From SZAS-79 sp965279075 (GTDB taxonomy: Bacteria; Pseudomonadota; Gammaproteobacteria; Burkholderiales; SG8-39), in NCBI GenBank assembly GCA_965279075.1, contig CBDIHI010000003.1:27640-91639 (forward strand): a stretch of DNA of 64,000 bases. The letters run 5' to 3'. Both the position numbers and the translations under genes were made by a program. Shown piece by piece: positions 31,588-40,731 of the stretch (within the stretch, counting starts at the first letter, position 1; each line of letters starts with the position of its first letter). The notes beneath the pieces were generated by a model that was not told the origin of the DNA, did not search any database, and saw only the letters and a list, made by a program, of their open reading frames with translations.

Positions 31588-32589
31588 TCAGAACCCCTCC
31601 AGCACGACCTTGCCGATCGACTTGCCGCTCTCGAGGAGCGCGTGCGCCTTCCTGAGGTTGGCCGCGTTGATCGTGCCGAGGTTCTGCGTGAGCGTCGTGC
31701 GCAGCGTGCCCGCGTCCGTGCGTCGCGACACCTCGTTGAGCAGGTCGTGCTGTGCGAGGATGTCGGCGGTCGTGAACATGGAGCGCGTGAACATCGCCTC
31801 CCAGTGCACGGAGTTGCACTTCCTCTTGAAAGGCACGATGTCGAGCGTGGCCGGGTCGTCGATCACGCCGAGCCTGCCCTGCGGCGCGAGGATGGCCGGG
31901 TAGGCGGGCAGGTGCTTCGTCGTCTGGGTCAGGCCGGCCAGGTAGTTCACCTCCGGGAAGCCGACGCGCTTCAGCTCGTCTGCCAAAGGCTTGGTGTGGT
32001 CGATGACGTGGTGCGCGCCGAATTCCATGCACCAGGCGATCGTTTCCGGCCGCGAGGCGGTCGCGATCACCGTCAGCTGGGTGAGCTTGCGGGCGAGCTG
32101 GATCATCATCGAGCCCACGCCGCCCGCGCCGCCCATCACCAGCAGGCTGCCCGTGGTGTCGCGGGTCACGCCGAACCGGTCGAACAGCAGCTCCCAGGCG
32201 GTGATCGAGGTCAGCGGCAGCGCGGCGGCCTCGGCGAAGGACAGCGTCTTCGGCTTTGCCCCGACGATGCGTTCGTCGACCGCGTGCAGTTCGGCGTTCG
32301 TTCCCTGCCGGATGTTCGAGCCCGCGTAGTAGACCTCGTCGCCCGGGCTGAACAGCTTGACCTCCCGGCCCACGGCCTTGACCACGCCGGCGGCGTCGAA
32401 TCCCAGCACCTTGGTTTCCCCGGCCGGCACGCCGCGCATGCGCATCTTGGTGTCCACGGGGTTGACCGACACGGCCTTCACCGCCACCAGCAGGTCGCGC
32501 GGGCCGGGCACCGGGTCGGGCAGGTCGAGGTCGAGGAGGGACTCGGGCTGGGCGATCGGCAGGCTTTGCTTGAAACCAACGGCTTTCAT
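31588..32589 (-). CDS. Zinc-type alcohol dehydrogenase/quinone oxidoreductase-like protein
   Basis: The 333-residue medium-chain dehydrogenase/reductase has an N-terminal GroES-like domain (VSVNPVDTKMR, VLGFDAAGVVKAVG). The NAD(P)-binding domain shows MGGAGGVGSMMIQLA near residue 155. The catalytic-zinc Cys/His set of true alcohol dehydrogenases is not seen, so it resembles ZADH/quinone-reductase types acting on enones or quinones. Upstream, at 32609-32623, is a short tandem TATCGG repeat that could be an operator. Substrate unknown. Confidence 0.9.
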   Translation of the reverse strand: MKAVGFKQSLPIAQPESLLDLDLPDPVPGPRDLLVAVKAVSVNPVDTKMRMRGVPAGETKVLGFDAAGVVKAVGREVKLFSPGDEVYYAGSNIRQGTNAELHAVDERIVGAKPKTLSFAEAAALPLTSITAWELLFDRFGVTRDTTGSLLVMGGAGGVGSMMIQLARKLTQLTVIATASRPETIAWCMEFGAHHVIDHTKPLADELKRVGFPEVNYLAGLTQTTKHLPAYPAILAPQGRLGVIDDPATLDIVPFKRKCNSVHWEAMFTRSMFTTADILAQHDLLNEVSRRTDAGTLRTTLTQNLGTINAANLRKAHALLESGKSIGKVVLEGF

Positions 32590-32680
32590 GTCTGGATCCT
32601 CTGGGATGTATCGGTATCGGTACGCCAACTGGCCTGGAAGGCGCTCCAGTGCTTGAGTTCGCGGATGAATTGTCCTGAAT

Positions 32681-33184
32681 TTATGCCGGGCGGTACTCGT
32701 CCGCCACTTCGCGTGCGGTGTGCAGCGCGAGCACCGTGCAGTCGCCCGGGCCGGGCGAATTCGACTTGTGCCATACGGCCTGCGGCACGAGGTGCCAGCG
32801 ATTCCCCAGCGCTTCGGCGTCACTTTCGCCGTAGCGGTCGACGCGCCAGCCTTGCGGCGTTTCGACGTGCGTTTCCACCGGGCCATCCATCACATACAGG
32901 TACTGCGTGCTGTTGGGGTGGCGCTCGACGGCGGTGTCCGCGCCCGCGCGGCTGACCGCAACCCGCAGCGTGCCTATGCCCTCCGGCGCCGGCGGGACGC
33001 AGGCGGCCGGGTCGAGCGTCACGAAGGTCGAGCGCAAGGTGGTCTCGCGGGCGAGCTTCGCCGCGGCTTCGGCCTGGGCGGCCCTGAGCGCGGCCATCAC
33101 CCCGGGGTGCCGCACCCAGTCGGCCATGGCCCGGACGAAAGGCAGGGCTTCCGCCGCCAGGCTCGCGTTCGTCCAGGCGGCCAC
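32681..33184 (-). CDS. Cupin-fold hypothetical protein
   Basis: The 167-residue product has an N-terminal helical part and a cupin-like barrel (about 55-160): ERHPNSTQYLYVMDGPVETHV resembles cupin motif 1 and GNRWHLVPQAVWHKS resembles motif 2. The His residues could bind a metal. The start is GTG, two bases after the amidase stop, so it is probably made with the amidase. No specific function is recognised. Confidence 0.7.
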   Translation of the reverse strand: MAAWTNASLAAEALPFVRAMADWVRHPGVMAALRAAQAEAAAKLARETTLRSTFVTLDPAACVPPAPEGIGTLRVAVSRAGADTAVERHPNSTQYLYVMDGPVETHVETPQGWRVDRYGESDAEALGNRWHLVPQAVWHKSNSPGPGDCTVLALHTAREVADEYRPA

Positions 33185-33186
33185 GG

Positions 33187-34629
33187 TCAGAGCGCCAGTG
33201 CGGGCCGCTGGCGGTATACCCCGCCGGTGGCCGACTCGAACGCGTGCGCGAGCTGCAGCACGCCGAAATCGTCGCGGTAGCGGCCGACAATCTGCAGGCC
33301 CACGGGCAGCGGCACGGCGTCGTTCGTGAAGCCCGCGGGCACGGAGATCGCCGGGTGGCTGGTGATCGTCACGTAGTAGCAGGTCTTCATCCAGTCGAGG
33401 TAGTTGTCCATCTTCGTCCCCGCGATCTCGCGCGGGTAGTCGAGGTCGACCGGGAAGGGTGGCAGCTGGTTCACGGGGCCGGCGAGGAACTCGTATTTGG
33501 TCATGAAGGTGCGCAGCCGGTGGAAGAGCTGCGTGCGCAGCAGGTCCGCGCGGCCGTATTGCTCACCGGTTACGGCCAGGCCCTGCTCGATGTTCCAGAT
33601 GACAGTGTCCTTGAGCAGCTTGCGGTGGGTCTTGAGGAGCGGCGCGTACTTCATCGAGAAGGACACCGCGCGGATCGTCTCGAAGGCTTCCTTCGCCCCG
33701 CTGAAGTCCGGGCAGGCGTCCTCGACGATGCAGCCGAGCGACTCGAATACTTTGCGCTGGGCGTCGATCACGCGCAGTACGCGCGGGTCCATGGGCACGC
33801 CGCCGAAGTCGCGCGTAAAAGCGACTCTGACCCGATTAAATTTCCGGGCGAGGGGCTTGGAGAAGAGGCTGCCGGGTTCGGCAATGGTGACGGGCGCGCG
33901 GGGGTCGGGGCCGGCCATGGCCGCGAACAGGAAGGCCGTGTCCTCCACGCTGCGCGCCATGGGTCCGAGCGTGGACTGGGTGTCCCAGGCGTTGGCGTTC
34001 GGCCAGTTGGCCACGCGGCCGGGCGTCGGGCGGAAGCCCACGATGTTGCAGTAGTTGCCCGGGTTGCGCAGGCTCGCCGCGAGGTCCGAGCCGTCGGCGA
34101 AGGGCAGCATGCCGCAGGCCACGGCCACGGCCCCGCCGCCGGAGGAGCCGCCGCAGGTCTTGGAGAGGTCGAACGGGTTCTTCGTCGCACCGAACACGGC
34201 GTTGAAGGTCTGCGAGCCCGCGCCGAACTCCGGCGTGTTGGTCTTGCCGAGCGTGATGGCGCCGGCGGCGGTCAGCCGCTCGACCAGGGCGCTGTCGGTT
34301 TCGGGGACGTTGTCCTTGTAGACCGGCGAGCCGAAGGTGGTGCGGATCCCCTTGGTGGAGACGAGGTCCTTGTAGGCGATCGGCAGGCCGGCCAGCGGTC
34401 CGATGCCGTCCGTCGCGCCGGACTTCGATGCGGCGCGCGCGAGCTTCGCATCGAGTTTCTTCGCGGCCTTCAGGGCCGCCTCGGGGAGGAAGGTGACGAT
34501 CGCGTTGAGCAGCGGGTTGGTCTTCTCGACCTGTGCGATGTGCGCCTTCATGACTTCGGCGGCGGACACCTTGCGGGTGCGGATCAGGCGGGCGAGTTTC
34601 TTCGCGCCCTGGAATACGAGGTCGTTCAT
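33187..34629 (-). CDS. Amidase (amidase-signature family)
   Basis: The 480-residue hydrolase has the Ser-cisSer-Lys triad. The Lys is in PIAYKDLVSTKG, the cis-Ser in GGSSGGGAVAVACG, and the Ser nucleophile in the following GSDLAASLRNPG, where GGS is changed to AAS. Length fits stand-alone amidases rather than GatA, and no gatB/C is nearby. The frame is open upstream into rng, but ATG 34629 begins the homologous region. It lies 8 bases after rng. It probably hydrolyses a small amide; the substrate is unknown. Confidence 0.92.
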   Translation of the reverse strand: MNDLVFQGAKKLARLIRTRKVSAAEVMKAHIAQVEKTNPLLNAIVTFLPEAALKAAKKLDAKLARAASKSGATDGIGPLAGLPIAYKDLVSTKGIRTTFGSPVYKDNVPETDSALVERLTAAGAITLGKTNTPEFGAGSQTFNAVFGATKNPFDLSKTCGGSSGGGAVAVACGMLPFADGSDLAASLRNPGNYCNIVGFRPTPGRVANWPNANAWDTQSTLGPMARSVEDTAFLFAAMAGPDPRAPVTIAEPGSLFSKPLARKFNRVRVAFTRDFGGVPMDPRVLRVIDAQRKVFESLGCIVEDACPDFSGAKEAFETIRAVSFSMKYAPLLKTHRKLLKDTVIWNIEQGLAVTGEQYGRADLLRTQLFHRLRTFMTKYEFLAGPVNQLPPFPVDLDYPREIAGTKMDNYLDWMKTCYYVTITSHPAISVPAGFTNDAVPLPVGLQIVGRYRDDFGVLQLAHAFESATGGVYRQRPALAL

Positions 34630-34637
34630 GGGGTCCC

Positions 34638-36101
34638 TTACATCAGCACTATGTCGAATTGTTCCTGGGTGTAGCTGGACTCGACCTGCATCGAGATCGG
34701 CTTGTCGATGAACTCCGAGAGCATCGCGAGCGACTGCGACTCCTCCTCCTCGAAGAGGTCGATGACCGGCCGCCCGGCGAGGATGCGGAACTCGCGCGCG
34801 TTGAAGGCGCGCGCTTCGCGCAGGATCTCGCGCAGGATCTCGTAGCAGACGGTGCGCGCGGTCTTGACCTCGCCGCGGCCGCCGCAGGTCGGGCAGCCTT
34901 CGCACAGGACGTGCGCGAGCGACTCGCGGGTGCGCTTGCGGGTCATCTCGACGAGGCCGAGCTGCGTGAAGCCGTTCACCGTCATGCGTGTGCGGTCGCG
35001 TGACAGCGCCTTCCTCAGTTCCTCCAGCACGGCCGTTCGGTGCTCCTCGGAATCCATGTCGATGAAGTCGAGCACGATGATGCCGCCGAGGTTCCTCAGG
35101 CGCAGCTGCCGGGCGAGGGCCTGCGCGGCCTCGAGGTTGGTCTTGAAGATCGTGTCGTCGAAGTTGCGCGTACCCACGAACCCGCCCGTGTTCACGTCGA
35201 TGGTCGTCATCGCCTCGGTCTGGTCGATGATGAGGTAGCCGCCGGACTTCAGGTCGACGCGCCGCGCGAGGGCCTTCTCGATCTCCTTCTCGACGTTATA
35301 GACGTCGAACAGCGGCCGCTCGCCGGTGTAGTGGTCGAGCTTGGGCCGCACCTGCGGGGTGTAGGTCTCGGCGAACGCGGTCAGCTTCTGGAAATTCTCG
35401 CGCGAGTCGATCATCACCCGGTCGGTGTCGTCGCGCACCATGTCGCGCAGCACGCGCTGGGCGAGCGACAGGTCCTCGTAGATCAGCTCGGCGGGCCTGG
35501 CCGCGAGCGAGCGCTCGCGCAGGTTGTCCCACAGGTGGCGCAGGTACTGGATGTCGGCGGCGAGCTCCTCGGCCGTGGCCGACTCGGCGATGGTGCGCAC
35601 GATGAAGCCGCCCTTCTCGTCCGGCGGGATCACCCGCATCAAGCGCTCCTTGAGCGCGGCCCGCTCGGCTTCGTCGCCGATGCGCTGCGAGATGCCGATA
35701 TGCGGGTCCTGCGGGAGGTAGACGAGCAGCCGCCCGGCGATGGAGACCTGCGTGGACAGCCGCGCGCCCTTGGTGCCGATCGGGTCCTTCACCACCTGCA
35801 CGACGATGGGCTGGCCCTCGGCGAGGATCCGTTCGATTGGCTTGGCGGGCGTCGTGCACCCCTCTTTCGGGCGGTGCTCCCAGATGTCGGCCACGTGCAG
35901 GAAAGCGGCCCGCTCGAGGCCTATCTCCACGAAGGCCGACTGCATGCCCGGCAGCACGCGCGCCACGCGGCCCTTGTAGATGTTGCCCACGCGCCCGCGA
36001 CTCGCGGAGCGCTCGACCAGCAGCTCCTGCGCGACGCCGTTCTGCATCACAGCGACGCGCGTCTCCTGCGGCGTGACGTTGATGAGGATCTCTTCATTCA
36101 T
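34638..36101 (-). CDS. rng: Ribonuclease G
   Basis: The 487-residue endonuclease matures the 16S rRNA 5' end and degrades mRNA. The N-terminal S1 domain (about 35-125) includes GNIYKGRVARVLPGMQSAFVEIG. The catalytic Asp residues lie in TIDVNTGGFVG and IIVLDFIDMD, and the zinc-link Cys pair in CPTCGGRG. It lacks the long C-terminal scaffold of RNase E. Its ATG overlaps the maf stop by four bases, the classical maf-rng pairing. Confidence 0.97.
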   Translation of the reverse strand: MNEEILINVTPQETRVAVMQNGVAQELLVERSASRGRVGNIYKGRVARVLPGMQSAFVEIGLERAAFLHVADIWEHRPKEGCTTPAKPIERILAEGQPIVVQVVKDPIGTKGARLSTQVSIAGRLLVYLPQDPHIGISQRIGDEAERAALKERLMRVIPPDEKGGFIVRTIAESATAEELAADIQYLRHLWDNLRERSLAARPAELIYEDLSLAQRVLRDMVRDDTDRVMIDSRENFQKLTAFAETYTPQVRPKLDHYTGERPLFDVYNVEKEIEKALARRVDLKSGGYLIIDQTEAMTTIDVNTGGFVGTRNFDDTIFKTNLEAAQALARQLRLRNLGGIIVLDFIDMDSEEHRTAVLEELRKALSRDRTRMTVNGFTQLGLVEMTRKRTRESLAHVLCEGCPTCGGRGEVKTARTVCYEILREILREARAFNAREFRILAGRPVIDLFEEEESQSLAMLSEFIDKPISMQVESSYTQEQFDIVLM

Positions 36102-36748
36102 ACGGTGCGCCGCTCGAAGGGGATGGCCATCTTCTCGATCAACTGCGCCGTTTCATACAGTGGCAGGCCCATCACGCCGGAGTAGCTGCCCCGGATCTCG
36201 ACGATGAACTGGCCGGCGCGGCCCTGGATGCCGTAGGCGCCGGCCTTGTCGTCCGATTCGCCGGTGGCCACGTACTGGCGGATCTCCTCGGCGCCGAGCT
36301 TGCGGAACTCCACCTCGGTACGCGACACCGCAAGTTCCACGCGCTCGTCGTACTTGAGCGCCACGGCGGTGAGCACCTCGTGCCGCGTTCCGGACAGGGC
36401 CTCCAGCATGTCTGCCGCCTCGCGCCGGTCGGCGGGCTTGGCGAGGATGCGCCCGTCGAGCGCCACGGTGGTGTCGGCCGACAGCACGGGACTCCTCGGC
36501 AGGCTCCTCTGCTGCATGCGCTTCCATCCGGCTTCCGCCTTGATGCGGCATACCCGCACCACGTAGTCGTGCGGCGTCTCGCCGGGGATCGTGTCCTCGT
36601 TGACCTCGGGGTCGGCCATCGGCAGGTCGCGGAACAGCAGCAGGTGGAACTTCACGCCGATCTGGGCGAGCAGTTCCCTGCGTCGCGGGCTGCGCGAGGC
36701 GAGGTAGATGCTGCGATCCTGGGAGGTGATCATCGGCGTGGCATTCAT
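36098..36748 (-). CDS. maf: Maf/YhdE-type nucleotide pyrophosphatase
   Basis: The 216-residue house-cleaning enzyme hydrolyses non-canonical or excess dTTP/UTP to monophosphates. It has the P-loop-like ASRSPRRRELL at the N-terminus, SADTTVALDG with the catalytic Asp, and DKAGAYGIQG. A short insert near 45-60 is present. It precedes rng with a four-base overlap. Confidence 0.94.
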   Translation of the reverse strand: MNATPMITSQDRSIYLASRSPRRRELLAQIGVKFHLLLFRDLPMADPEVNEDTIPGETPHDYVVRVCRIKAEAGWKRMQQRSLPRSPVLSADTTVALDGRILAKPADRREAADMLEALSGTRHEVLTAVALKYDERVELAVSRTEVEFRKLGAEEIRQYVATGESDDKAGAYGIQGRAGQFIVEIRGSYSGVMGLPLYETAQLIEKMAIPFERRTV

Positions 36749-36788
36749 GCGATACAGGCTCTCGCCGAGTGTAGCAGAGGGCTAAATG

Positions 36789-37262
36789 CTATTCCCTGTG
36801 GTAGGGATGCCCTGTGAGTACCGATGCGGCGCGGTAAAGCTGCTCGGCGAACACGGCCCGCGCGAGCGCATGCGGCAGCGTGAAGCTCGACAGCCGCAGC
36901 AACACTTCGCACTCGCGTTTGAGCACCGGGTCGAGCCCGTCGGGCCCGCCGATCAGGAAGGCGGTGGGCACGCCCGAGTCGAGCCAGGTGCGCAGCCGGG
37001 TGGAGAACTGGTCGGTGGTGAAGTCCTTGCCGCGCTCGTCGAGCGCAATGAGCCTCACGCCCTGAGGCAGGGCCGAGCGCAGGCGCTTGGCCTCGGCGGC
37101 CATCATCTGCTCGACCGTCTTGCCGGAGGTGCGCGGCTCCGCGCGGACTTCGAACAGCAACGCCTCGTAGCCGCGCGGCAGGCGCTTCAGGTACTCGTCG
37201 CAGGCCTCGAGGGCCCAGCCGGGCAGCTTGTCCCCGACCGCGACGACGTACAGGCGGGGCAA
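36789..37262 (-). CDS. rlmH: 23S rRNA (pseudouridine-1915-N3) methyltransferase
   Basis: The 157-residue SPOUT methyltransferase acts on assembled 70S ribosomes. It shows FLIGGPDGLDP (knotted SAM site) and ends LYRAASVLTGHPYHRE, the conserved C-terminus. The start is TTG at 37262, three bases after the rsfS stop. The rsfS-rlmH pair is conserved in bacteria. Confidence 0.97.
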   Translation of the reverse strand: MPRLYVVAVGDKLPGWALEACDEYLKRLPRGYEALLFEVRAEPRTSGKTVEQMMAAEAKRLRSALPQGVRLIALDERGKDFTTDQFSTRLRTWLDSGVPTAFLIGGPDGLDPVLKRECEVLLRLSSFTLPHALARAVFAEQLYRAASVLTGHPYHRE

Positions 37263-37265
37263 GGC

Positions 37266-37874
37266 TCAGGCCTTCTTCTTCGCGGTCTTCTTTTTCACAG
37301 GCGACTTCTTCGCAGGCGACTTCTTGACGGGCGATTTCCTGGCGGGGGACTTCTTCAGCGCGGATTTCTTCGCTGCGGCCTTTTTCTTCGCCGGGGCCTT
37401 TGCTTTCGTCCTGGCGGCCGGCTTCGCGGCTTTCTTCGCCGGCTTGGCGGCCTTCCTGGGCTTCGCCTTCGCTTTCGGCGCCGGCGCCGGCTTTGCCTTG
37501 GGTTTCGGCGCCACGCGCAGCGTAGGCTCGGGCTCGTGCTTCATCTTCACCGGCTTGCCGCCCCAGAGCTCCTCGAGGTTGTAGACGAGGCGGGCGGTGG
37601 GGTGCATGACGTGGACGACGATATCGCCCAGGTCCACCAGCACCCATTCGCCGCCATGGCCACCCTCGACGCCCCGGACTTTCGTGCCGAGCTTCCTCAG
37701 CTTTTCCGCGACGCTGTCGGCGAGCGCCTTGACCTGCCGCGTGGAGTCGCCGGTGGCGATGACAACCCGCTCGAAATCGGCCGACAGGCGCTCGGTGTTG
37801 AACACGACGATGTCGCGGCCCTTGATGTCTTCAAGCGCGTCGACGACGGCGCGCTGCTTTTTACGGATATCCAT
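37266..37874 (-). CDS. rsfS: Ribosomal silencing factor with Lys/Ala/Pro-rich tail
   Basis: RsfS binds ribosomal protein L14 and blocks subunit joining in starvation. The normal domain is residues 1 to about 107 (ALEDIKGRDIVVFNT, GGHGGEWVLVDLGDIVVHVMHP). Another 95 residues follow, made almost only of Lys, Ala and Pro with repeated KKSPAKKSPVKK-type units, like histone H1 or AlgP tails. Typical RsfS ends near residue 110-120. The start ATG overlaps the nadD stop by one base (TAATG). Confidence 0.95.
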   Translation of the reverse strand: MDIRKKQRAVVDALEDIKGRDIVVFNTERLSADFERVVIATGDSTRQVKALADSVAEKLRKLGTKVRGVEGGHGGEWVLVDLGDIVVHVMHPTARLVYNLEELWGGKPVKMKHEPEPTLRVAPKPKAKPAPAPKAKAKPRKAAKPAKKAAKPAARTKAKAPAKKKAAAKKSALKKSPARKSPVKKSPAKKSPVKKKTAKKKA

Positions 37875-38464
37875 TAACGGGGTCTGCGCTCCGGTGCGGG
37901 GTAAAGGTGATGAGTTTGAATATAGTCGAGAACGGCGCCGGGCAGCAATCCGCGCGGCGCCTCGCCCGCCGCGATGCTTGCGCGGATGGCGGTGGAGGAG
38001 ATGTCCAGGGGCTTCATCGGGACGACCGTCACGCGTTCGGCGGCTTCCAGCGCCAGGCCGGGCCGCGCGAACACCGCGATGCGCGCAAGCGAAAAGAGGT
38101 CCTGCCAGCGGTGCCAGGTCTCCAGCCGTGCGTACTGGTCCGCGCCGATCAGCAGGACGAGGCCTGCCTCCTTGCCGAGTTCGGCACGCAGGTCTTCCAG
38201 CGTCTCTACGGTGTAGCCGGGAGAGGCCTTGCGCAGCTCGCGCTCGTCCAGCGCGTAGCGCGGTTCGCCTTCGATCGCGAGCCGGACCATCGCGGCACGG
38301 TCGGCGCCCGACGCGAACGCGGCGTCGCGGTGGGGCGGCGTGCCGCTGGGGATCCACAGGACCTTGGACAGGCCGAGGCCATCGAGCGCCGCGCGTGCGA
38401 CGGCGAGGTGGGCGTTGTGGACCGGGTCGAAACTGCCCCCCAGGATTCCAACGCCCGGGTTCAA
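37874..38464 (-). CDS. nadD: Nicotinate-nucleotide adenylyltransferase
   Basis: The 196-residue enzyme makes deamido-NAD from nicotinate mononucleotide and ATP. It has GILGGSFDPVHNAHL (nucleotidyltransferase HxGH-type motif) at residues 5-19 and ISSTAIR near the C-terminus. The start is TTG 38464, overlapping the proA stop as TTGA; no ATG or GTG gives the conserved N-terminus. It sits between proA and rsfS. Confidence 0.95.
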   Translation of the reverse strand: MNPGVGILGGSFDPVHNAHLAVARAALDGLGLSKVLWIPSGTPPHRDAAFASGADRAAMVRLAIEGEPRYALDERELRKASPGYTVETLEDLRAELGKEAGLVLLIGADQYARLETWHRWQDLFSLARIAVFARPGLALEAAERVTVVPMKPLDISSTAIRASIAAGEAPRGLLPGAVLDYIQTHHLYPAPERRPR

Positions 38465-39729
38465 GAGCGCACTTCGCCGTGGCCCAGGACGACGAACTTC
38501 TGCGACGTGAGGCCCTCGAGCCCCACCGGCCCGCGCGCGTGCAGCTTGTCGGTGGAGATGCCGATCTCGGCGCCGAGGCCGAACTCGAACCCGTCGGCGA
38601 AGCGCGTCGATGCGTTCACCATCACCGAGGCGGAATCCACCTCGCGCAGGAAACGGTCGGCGCGCGCGCGGTCTTCGGTGATGATCGCGTCGGTGTGCTG
38701 CGAGCCGTACTTCGCGATGTGGTCGATCGCCTCGTCGAGGCCCTTGACCACGCGGATCGAGGCGATCGGCGCGAGGTATTCCGCGTACCAGTCGTCCTCG
38801 GTGGCGGGCTTCGCGTCGGGCACCAGCCTGCGGGTCGCGTCGTCGCCGCGCATCTCCACGCCCTTGGCGCGGTAGATGTCGGCGATCGCGGGCAGCACCC
38901 GCGGCGCGATGGCCTCGGCAACGAGCAGCGTTTCGAGCGTGTTGCAGGTGCCGTAGCGCTGGGTCTTGGCGTTGTCGGCGATGTTCACCGCCATCACCGG
39001 GTCCGCCTTGTCGTCGACGTAGACGTGGCACACGCCGTCGAGGTGCTTGATCATCGGGATCTTCGACTCGCGCATCAGCCGCGCGATCAGGTCCTTGCCG
39101 CCGCGCGGCACGATGATGTCGACGAACTCCGGCATCGTGATCAGCTCGCCCACGGCGGCGCGGTCGGTGGTCTCCACGACCTGCACCGCGGCCTGCGGCA
39201 GGCCGGCGGCCGCGAGGCCGGCCCTGATGCACGCGGCAATCGCGCGGTTGGAATGGATCGCTTCCGACCCGCCGCGCAGGATGCAGGCGTTGCCGGCCTT
39301 CAGGCACAGTGCGGCGGCGTCCACGGTCACGTTGGGACGCGACTCGTAGATGATGCCGATCACGCCGAGCGGCACGCGCATGCGGCCCACTTCGATGCCG
39401 GTGGGGCGCTTCTCCAGGTCGGTGATCTCGCCGACCGGGTCGGGCAGCGCCGCGACCTGCTCGACCCCGAGCGCCATTTGCTCGATGCTTTTCGCGTTGA
39501 GGGTCAGGCGGTCGACGAACGCGCCGTCGCTGCCGGCGGCTTTTGCGCGCTCCACGTCCTTGCGGTTCTCGGCGACCAGGGCGGCGGCGCCGTCGCGCAG
39601 GCCGGCCGCGATGGCGAGCAGCGCGCGGTTCTTGGCTGCCGTGCTCGCGCGCGCGACCTCGCGTGCGGCCACGCGCGCCGCGCGCCCGAGCGACCGCATA
39701 TAGTCCTTCACGTCGCCTTCAGGTGCCAT
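38461..39729 (-). CDS. proA: Gamma-glutamyl phosphate reductase
   Basis: The 422-residue second enzyme of proline synthesis reduces gamma-glutamyl phosphate to the semialdehyde with NADPH. The active-site Cys is in RYGTCNTLETLLV. The aldehyde dehydrogenase fold is complete (ILRGGSEAIHSNRAI, GLEGLTSQKFV at the end). proB is not here. It overlaps holA by 11 bases and nadD by four. Confidence 0.97.
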   Translation of the reverse strand: MAPEGDVKDYMRSLGRAARVAAREVARASTAAKNRALLAIAAGLRDGAAALVAENRKDVERAKAAGSDGAFVDRLTLNAKSIEQMALGVEQVAALPDPVGEITDLEKRPTGIEVGRMRVPLGVIGIIYESRPNVTVDAAALCLKAGNACILRGGSEAIHSNRAIAACIRAGLAAAGLPQAAVQVVETTDRAAVGELITMPEFVDIIVPRGGKDLIARLMRESKIPMIKHLDGVCHVYVDDKADPVMAVNIADNAKTQRYGTCNTLETLLVAEAIAPRVLPAIADIYRAKGVEMRGDDATRRLVPDAKPATEDDWYAEYLAPIASIRVVKGLDEAIDHIAKYGSQHTDAIITEDRARADRFLREVDSASVMVNASTRFADGFEFGLGAEIGISTDKLHARGPVGLEGLTSQKFVVLGHGEVRS

Positions 39730-40726
39730 GGCGCAATGTTAATCCCAGTTTGAGGAATTCATCCCAGGCGTTGCCCCGGGCGATGCCCTTGATCACGCGG
39801 TCGATGACGGCCGCGTGCGCGAGCGCCGCGTCCACCGTTTCCTGCCGGAAGCGGCGCAGCGCGGCCCGCATCGGCGCTTCCTTGTTGCGCCAGACGCGGT
39901 TCTCGCGGAACAGCTGCTCCACCTGGCGCCCGGCCGACAGGCCGGCGAGGATCCGCGACACGGCGCGCAATTCCTCGGAGACCGCCCACAGGACGAACGT
40001 GGGGGCTTCCCCCTCGCCGCGCAAGCCCTCCAGCACGCGGGCATAGCGCGCGGTATCGCCGGCGAGCATGGCCTCGGCGAGCGCCTGCACGTCGTAGCGC
40101 GCCACGTTGGACACCGCGGCCTGCACGTCCTCCAGCGCGAGTTCGCCCGGCGGCAGCAGCAGCGCGAGTTTCTGCACTTCCTGGTGGGCGGCGAGCAGGT
40201 TGCCCTCGACCCGGTCGGCGAGGAACTCCAGCGCGTCCTTGCCGGCCCGCTGCCCGCCGCGCGCGAGGCGCTGCCCGATCCACTCAGGCAGCCGGGCGCG
40301 GTCCACTTTCCAGATGTCGATGACCACGCCCGCGCCGGACAGCGCGTTGAACCAGGCCGAGTTCTGCCCGGTCTTGTCCAGCCGGGGCAGCGAGACCAGC
40401 GTGAGGCACTCGGGGTTCAGGTCGCCGCAGTAGCGGTCGATGGCTTTGGCGCCTTCGGTGCCGGGCTTGCCGGTGGGCAGGCGCAATTCGACGATCTTCT
40501 TCCCGCCGAAGAGCGACATGCTGGCACCCGCCTGGAACAGCTCGCCCCAGTCGAAGCCGCGCTCGGCGATCATCAGGTCGCGCTCGTCGTAGCCTGCCTT
40601 GCGGGCGGCCGCGCGGATCGCGTCCGCAGCCTCCAGTGCGAGCAGCGGCTCGTCGCCGTGGACGACGTAAAGGGGCGCGAGGGACTTTTTGAGGTGCGCC
40701 TCGAGCTGTTCGGCGCGGAGCTGCAT
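39719..40726 (-). CDS. holA: DNA polymerase III delta subunit
   Basis: The 335-residue clamp-loader subunit opens the beta clamp. It has the N-terminal AAA+-like fold (APLYVVHGDEPLLALEAADAIR) without a Walker A motif and the collar domain at the C-terminus (NRVWRNKEAPMRAALRRF). It lies five bases after lptE. Confidence 0.96.
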   Translation of the reverse strand: MQLRAEQLEAHLKKSLAPLYVVHGDEPLLALEAADAIRAAARKAGYDERDLMIAERGFDWGELFQAGASMSLFGGKKIVELRLPTGKPGTEGAKAIDRYCGDLNPECLTLVSLPRLDKTGQNSAWFNALSGAGVVIDIWKVDRARLPEWIGQRLARGGQRAGKDALEFLADRVEGNLLAAHQEVQKLALLLPPGELALEDVQAAVSNVARYDVQALAEAMLAGDTARYARVLEGLRGEGEAPTFVLWAVSEELRAVSRILAGLSAGRQVEQLFRENRVWRNKEAPMRAALRRFRQETVDAALAHAAVIDRVIKGIARGNAWDEFLKLGLTLRHGT

Positions 40727-40731
40727 CGCGC

